DNA of 9,356 bases, from contig JAANXG010000123.1 of the NCBI GenBank assembly GCA_018263405.1, positions 1 to 9,356 of the forward strand, read 5' to 3'. Both the position numbers and the translations under genes were made by a program. Under the pieces are notes generated by a model, which saw only the letters and a program-made list of their open reading frames with translations, was not told where the DNA came from and searched no databases. Below are positions 6,237 through 9,356 of this stretch, piece by piece (the first letter of the stretch is position 1; each line of letters begins with the position of its first letter). This DNA is from Gammaproteobacteria bacterium (GTDB lineage Bacteria; Pseudomonadota; Gammaproteobacteria; Arenicellales; JAANXG01).

Positions 6237-6655
6237 TCCGGGACAAAGGCGACATCTTTCTCGCTTTCGATTTCGGATCTAGATTCATCGGCGTTGCCGC
6301 GGGCAGCTCATCCGGGCGGTTACCCACACCTTTGTCGGCCGTGCGGGTATTCCAGTCCGGGCCCGATTGGGCCGGAATCGAGGCACTCGTTGAGGAATGG
6401 AATCCGGCGGGCTTCGTCGTGGGCCTGGCGCTTAACGCCGAAGGCGAACATACGGTGTGGAGCCGGAAGGCCGAAAAGTTCGGGCGCCGGCTCCGCCGGC
6501 GCTACAATCGACCGGTCCACTGGATTAACGAAACGCTTACGACGGAAGCAGCACGCCAAGCACTGCACCTGTCGGAAACGACCGGAAAACCGCGCAAGGA
6601 AACTATCGACAACACGGCTGCCGCCTTGATACTAGAATCATTTTTCAACACATAA
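6233..6655 (+). CDS. ruvX: Putative Holliday junction resolvase / pre-16S rRNA nuclease YqgF (RuvX)
   Basis: This is a 140-aa RNase H-fold protein of normal length. It starts at TTG 6233, overlapping the yqgE stop (TTGA), with a GGGG ribosome-binding stretch about 8 nt upstream; no in-frame ATG lies before the first motif. Conserved acidic residues are Asp13 in LAFDFGSRFIGVA, Glu100 in WINETLTTEAA and Asp126 in TIDNTAAALILESF; the VVGLALNAEG segment (62-71) matches the usual VGLPLNMDG. Family members mature the 5' end of 16S rRNA and have been proposed to resolve Holliday junctions. Two motifs differ from the common form (INE for the usual DER; DNTAA for D-A-hydrophobic-AA), but the acidic residues are kept, so activity is expected. 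Confidence 0.92.
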   Translation: MIRDKGDIFLAFDFGSRFIGVAAGSSSGRLPTPLSAVRVFQSGPDWAGIEALVEEWNPAGFVVGLALNAEGEHTVWSRKAEKFGRRLRRRYNRPVHWINETLTTEAARQALHLSETTGKPRKETIDNTAAALILESFFNT

Positions 6656-6657
6656 CG

Positions 6658-7158
6658 ATGAACGGCTCCCGCCCGGATATCGAAGAAATCCTGAACGTCC
6701 TGGAAACCGGACTTCAAGACATGCTGACCCTCGATCCGTTGTTGGTGGGCATTCATACCGGAGGGGCCTGGCTGGCGGAGCACCTCCATCATAGAGTCCG
6801 CTTAAAGGAACCGACGGGCTATTTGGATATCGGTTTCTACCGCGACGACTTCACACGAATCGGTATCAATCCACGGGTAAAGGCCTCCCACTTGCCGGTA
6901 GACATCGACGAGCGGCACATCGTGCTGGTGGACGACGTACTGCACACGGGACGCACCACCCGTGCGGCAATGAACGTACTGTTCGATTACGGCCGACCCC
7001 GCTCCATCATTCTCGTCGTCGGTATCGAACGCAACGGACGGGAATTGCCGATCCAGCCGGATATCGTGGGCATGCACCTCCGGTTGTCCGCTACCCAACA
7101 CGTTAAGCTACACGGCCCAGGCGAGTTGTCTTTCACCATCAGCGAGAAAACGTCGTGA
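6658..7158 (+). CDS. pyrR: PyrR, pyrimidine regulator / uracil phosphoribosyltransferase-like protein
   Basis: The 166-aa type I phosphoribosyltransferase fold includes GIHTGGAWLA (31-40), YRDDFTRIG (61-69) typical of PyrR, and the PRPP-binding loop IVLVDDVLHTGRTTRAA (88-104). ERNGRELPIQPDIVG (124-138) is the usual PyrR C-terminal segment. In Gram-positives PyrR binds pyr leader RNA and attenuates transcription. In Pseudomonas-type clusters it lies immediately before pyrB and has been linked to pyrimidine-responsive control, but by a less clear mechanism. I see no PyrR-binding leader or terminator between ruvX and pyrR: the gap is 2 nt. The stop overlaps the pyrB GTG by GTGA, consistent with coupled translation. 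Confidence 0.95.
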   Translation: MNGSRPDIEEILNVLETGLQDMLTLDPLLVGIHTGGAWLAEHLHHRVRLKEPTGYLDIGFYRDDFTRIGINPRVKASHLPVDIDERHIVLVDDVLHTGRTTRAAMNVLFDYGRPRSIILVVGIERNGRELPIQPDIVGMHLRLSATQHVKLHGPGELSFTISEKTS

Positions 7159-8126
7159 CCGCCGGTGACAACCAGTACACCGCCGGGGGCCGGTTGCGGC
7201 ATCTACTCACCACCGAGAACCTCTCCCGGGATACCCTCACCCACATACTGGATACCGCGGAAAGTTTTATCGATTTCGGGCAACGGGAAATCAAGAAAGT
7301 ACCCCTGTTACGCGGCAAAACGGTCGTCAACCTGTTTTTTGAAGACAGCACACGCACCCGCACCACGTTCGAAATCGCCGCCAAGCGCCTTTCTGCCGAC
7401 GTAATCAATCTCAACGCTTCAAGGCTGTCGACGAACAAGGGCGAAACCGTACTGGATACGGTTCGGAACCTTGAAGCCATGCACACCGACCTTTTCGTGG
7501 TACGAGACAGTCAAAGCGGTGCGGCTTATTTGATTTCTCAACACGTGCCCGAGCACGTCAGCATCATTAATGCAGGCGACGGGCGTCACGCTCATCCGAC
7601 TCAGGCAATGCTGGACGTCTTCACCATCCGCCAGCACCGCCAGGACTTTCACAACTTGAGCGTGGCCATTGTCGGGGACATCCTGCATTCGCGCGTGGCA
7701 CGCTCGCAGATCCATGCTTTGAACACCATGGGGGTCCCGGACATCCGCGTCATCGCACCCCGTACTCTCCTTCCGACGGAGGTCGAACGTCTTGGCGTGC
7801 ATCCTTATACCGATATGCACGCGGGGCTCGAGGATGCGGATGTGGTAATCATGCTGCGGTTGCAGGTAGAGCGGATGCAGGGGAGCTTGATCGCCGGCGA
7901 GCGGGAATACTTCAATCTCTACGGGTTGACCCGGGACAAGCTCCAACGCGCCAAACCCGGGGTGCTGGTCATGCACCCCGGTCCGATCAATCGCGGCTTG
8001 GAAATCGCCTCGGACGTCGCCGACGGCGATCACTCGGTGATTCTGTCGCAGGTCACCAACGGTATCGCCGTACGCATGTCGGTGATGGCGATACTCATGG
8101 GCGGCAGGCAAAAGCCGGATCGCTAA
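7155..8126 (+). CDS. pyrB: Aspartate transcarbamoylase catalytic chain
   Basis: It catalyses carbamoyl phosphate plus aspartate to carbamoyl aspartate, the committed step of pyrimidine synthesis. The 323-aa chain shows the carbamoyl-phosphate loop FFEDSTRTRT (61-70), the Lys95 loop SRLSTNKGET, Arg117, HPTQ (147-150), Arg180 in GDILHSRVARS, Arg235 in MLRLQVERM, and HPGPINRG (274-281). All catalytic residues are present; RH of the usual VVRH motif is RD (117-118). The N-terminus is about 10 residues longer than E. coli PyrB, as in the Pseudomonas type where the chain binds nucleotide effectors itself. There is no pyrI regulatory gene next to it; instead the following gene is the inactive PyrC' partner. 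The start GTG 7155 overlaps the pyrR stop and the TAA overlaps the pyrC' ATG. Confidence 0.97.
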   Translation: MTAGDNQYTAGGRLRHLLTTENLSRDTLTHILDTAESFIDFGQREIKKVPLLRGKTVVNLFFEDSTRTRTTFEIAAKRLSADVINLNASRLSTNKGETVLDTVRNLEAMHTDLFVVRDSQSGAAYLISQHVPEHVSIINAGDGRHAHPTQAMLDVFTIRQHRQDFHNLSVAIVGDILHSRVARSQIHALNTMGVPDIRVIAPRTLLPTEVERLGVHPYTDMHAGLEDADVVIMLRLQVERMQGSLIAGEREYFNLYGLTRDKLQRAKPGVLVMHPGPINRGLEIASDVADGDHSVILSQVTNGIAVRMSVMAILMGGRQKPDR

Positions 8127-9356
8127 TGGGCATCGCGATTGAAAACGGCCGTCTGATCGATCCCGCCGGTGGTATGGATCGCCCCACCAATCTGTTTATC
8201 GAGAATGGCTTCGTGGCGGCACTGGACAATGTCCCCGAAGGATTCGAGACGGTGCAAACCATTGACGCGTCCGGCCTGATCGTCTGCCCGGGATTCATCG
8301 ACCTGCGGGCCCGCTTGCGGGAGCCCGGCCAGGAACACAAAGCCACGTTGGCCAGTGAAATCGACGCCGCCGTAGCGGGCGGGATCACGGTGTTGTGCAT
8401 ACCGCCCGATACCTACCCTGCCATCGACACCCCCGCCATGGCTCAAATGATTCAACAGAAGGCCCGGCAGATTGGAAAAAGCTTCATTCACCCCGTCGGT
8501 GCATTAAGCCGGCAACTGGGTGGCAGCACCCTTACCGATATGGCGGCACTCGGAGAATCGGGCTGCGTCGGCGTGAGCAACGCATTGTGCGCGGTCCGGG
8601 ACACCGTGGTGATGCGCCGCGCCATGCAATACGCGTCGACTTTCGATCTCACCGTTTTCCTGCACGCCCAAGATCCTTGGTTGCAGGGCAACGGCTGTGT
8701 CCACGAGGGGGAGATCAGCACCCGGCTCGGTCTGCCCGCTATCCCCGAAGCGGCCGAGACCGTCGGGGTGAGCCGCGACCTCGCCTTGATGGAAACCACC
8801 GGCGCCCGCTGTCACTTCAACGGCCTGTCCAGCGCCCGCTCCGTCGATATGATCGCCCACGCGCAAAGAAACGGATTTCCGGTCAGCGCCGATGTGACCG
8901 CTCATCACTTGCACCTGACGGAGCACGACATCGGATTCTTCAATACCCAGTGCCACGTCATTCCGCCGTTGCGCGGCGCCCGGGACCGCGAACGCCTGCT
9001 CGGCGGTATCCAGGACGGAACCATCAGCGTGGTCTGCTCGGACCATCAACCCCACGAACCGGATGCTAAGCTGGCGCCGTTCAGCGAGTCGGAGGCCGGC
9101 ATCTCCGGTCTGGAAACTCTGTTGCCGCTGACGCTAAGGCTGGTGGAATCCGGGCTCATCGATCTGCCCCGGGCGCTGGCTTTGTTGACAATGGAACCCG
9201 CCAAGATACTGGGTATCGATGCCGGTCACCTGAGCGCCGGCGCCACCGCCGACATCTGTATATTCGATCCGGACACGGAGTGGACCCTGGACCGGCGGCA
9301 GTTGCTCAGCCGGGGAAAAAACTCACCGTTTCACGGCTGGCCGCTTAAAGGAAAAG
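8126..9356 (+). CDS. pyrC': PyrC', non-catalytic dihydroorotase-like subunit of ATCase, 3' end outside window
   Basis: An ATG at 8126 overlaps the pyrB stop (TAATG), and the frame stays open for 410 codons to the right edge. The fold is that of class I dihydroorotases: FIDLRARLREPGQE (57-70), FLHAQD (178-183), TAHHLHLTE (258-266), SDHQPHEPDAKLAPF (305-319). The zinc site is degenerate: the HxH motif is Arg61-Ala-Arg63, the DDG aspartate region reads SNAL (151-154), and the HVST histidine is Gly233 in HFNGLSS. His180 and Asp306 remain. Loss of these ligands is the signature of PyrC', which in Pseudomonas is enzymatically inactive but needed for assembly and activity of the PyrB dodecamer. A separate active pyrC is expected elsewhere in the genome. 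Only about 10-15 residues should be missing at the C-terminus. Confidence 0.93.
   Translation, partial: MGIAIENGRLIDPAGGMDRPTNLFIENGFVAALDNVPEGFETVQTIDASGLIVCPGFIDLRARLREPGQEHKATLASEIDAAVAGGITVLCIPPDTYPAIDTPAMAQMIQQKARQIGKSFIHPVGALSRQLGGSTLTDMAALGESGCVGVSNALCAVRDTVVMRRAMQYASTFDLTVFLHAQDPWLQGNGCVHEGEISTRLGLPAIPEAAETVGVSRDLALMETTGARCHFNGLSSARSVDMIAHAQRNGFPVSADVTAHHLHLTEHDIGFFNTQCHVIPPLRGARDRERLLGGIQDGTISVVCSDHQPHEPDAKLAPFSESEAGISGLETLLPLTLRLVESGLIDLPRALALLTMEPAKILGIDAGHLSAGATADICIFDPDTEWTLDRRQLLSRGKNSPFHGWPLKGK

Noticed and set aside
7419..8111. 230-codon minus-strand frame
   Set aside because: It is antisense to pyrB, which carries every catalytic motif.
8395..9069. 224-codon plus-strand frame, basic and Arg-rich
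   Set aside because: It is a shifted-frame shadow of pyrC', whose own frame is open from 8126 to the window end with clear family motifs.
1..9356. CRISPR array, complete rRNA or tRNA genes, full-length insertion sequence
   Set aside because: No regularly spaced repeats, no rRNA-like sequence and no transposase reading frame were seen.

Overview
The window looks like gammaproteobacterial chromosome (moderate to high GC, GTG and TTG starts, tightly packed operon), with the end of an integrated genomic island at its left edge. The right two thirds carry the gene order gshB - tonB-like - yqgE - ruvX - pyrR - pyrB - pyrC', with pilG divergent from gshB. This is the arrangement known from Pseudomonas and its relatives, so gene identities there rest on both sequence and synteny. 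I cannot name the genus.

Left part (1-1181): the 3' portion of a HipA-family kinase gene, cut by the window start, is followed by about 200 bp without a gene and then a 45-bp fragment of a tRNA gene (about 1137-1181). The fragment runs from the anticodon loop to CCA; its anticodon is CGC and it has U70 and A73, which points to tRNA-Ala. The 5' half of the tRNA is absent. I read this as the distal attachment site (attR) of an island integrated in tRNA-Ala(CGC), with hipA as its last gene. Chromosome proper starts to the right.

Middle part (1182-3740): a 171-bp palindromic element (1221-1391) has GTAA ends and 8-bp direct repeats, as expected of an IS66-type non-autonomous element. Next come a zinc-independent MDR oxidoreductase gene, the N-terminal remnant of a proline racemase-family gene, and a second non-autonomous element (2808-2986) inserted exactly at the stop codon of pilG. 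The pilH/pilI/pilJ/chpA genes that normally follow pilG are not here, so the chemosensory cluster is broken at this point. A 362-bp spacer separates pilG from gshB and holds an AT-rich segment with a weak terminator-like hairpin plus a small ORF overlapping gshB.

Right part (3742-9356): gshB (glutathione synthesis), a TonB-like protein, yqgE, ruvX (Holliday junction resolvase-like), pyrR, pyrB and pyrC' lie on the plus strand. All but one of the junctions overlap or are 2 nt apart; the exception is about 72 nt before yqgE. PyrC' is not an active dihydroorotase: most zinc ligands are substituted (the HxH motif is RAR), as in the structural partner of PyrB in the Pseudomonas-type aspartate transcarbamoylase. 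Its gene runs off the right edge.
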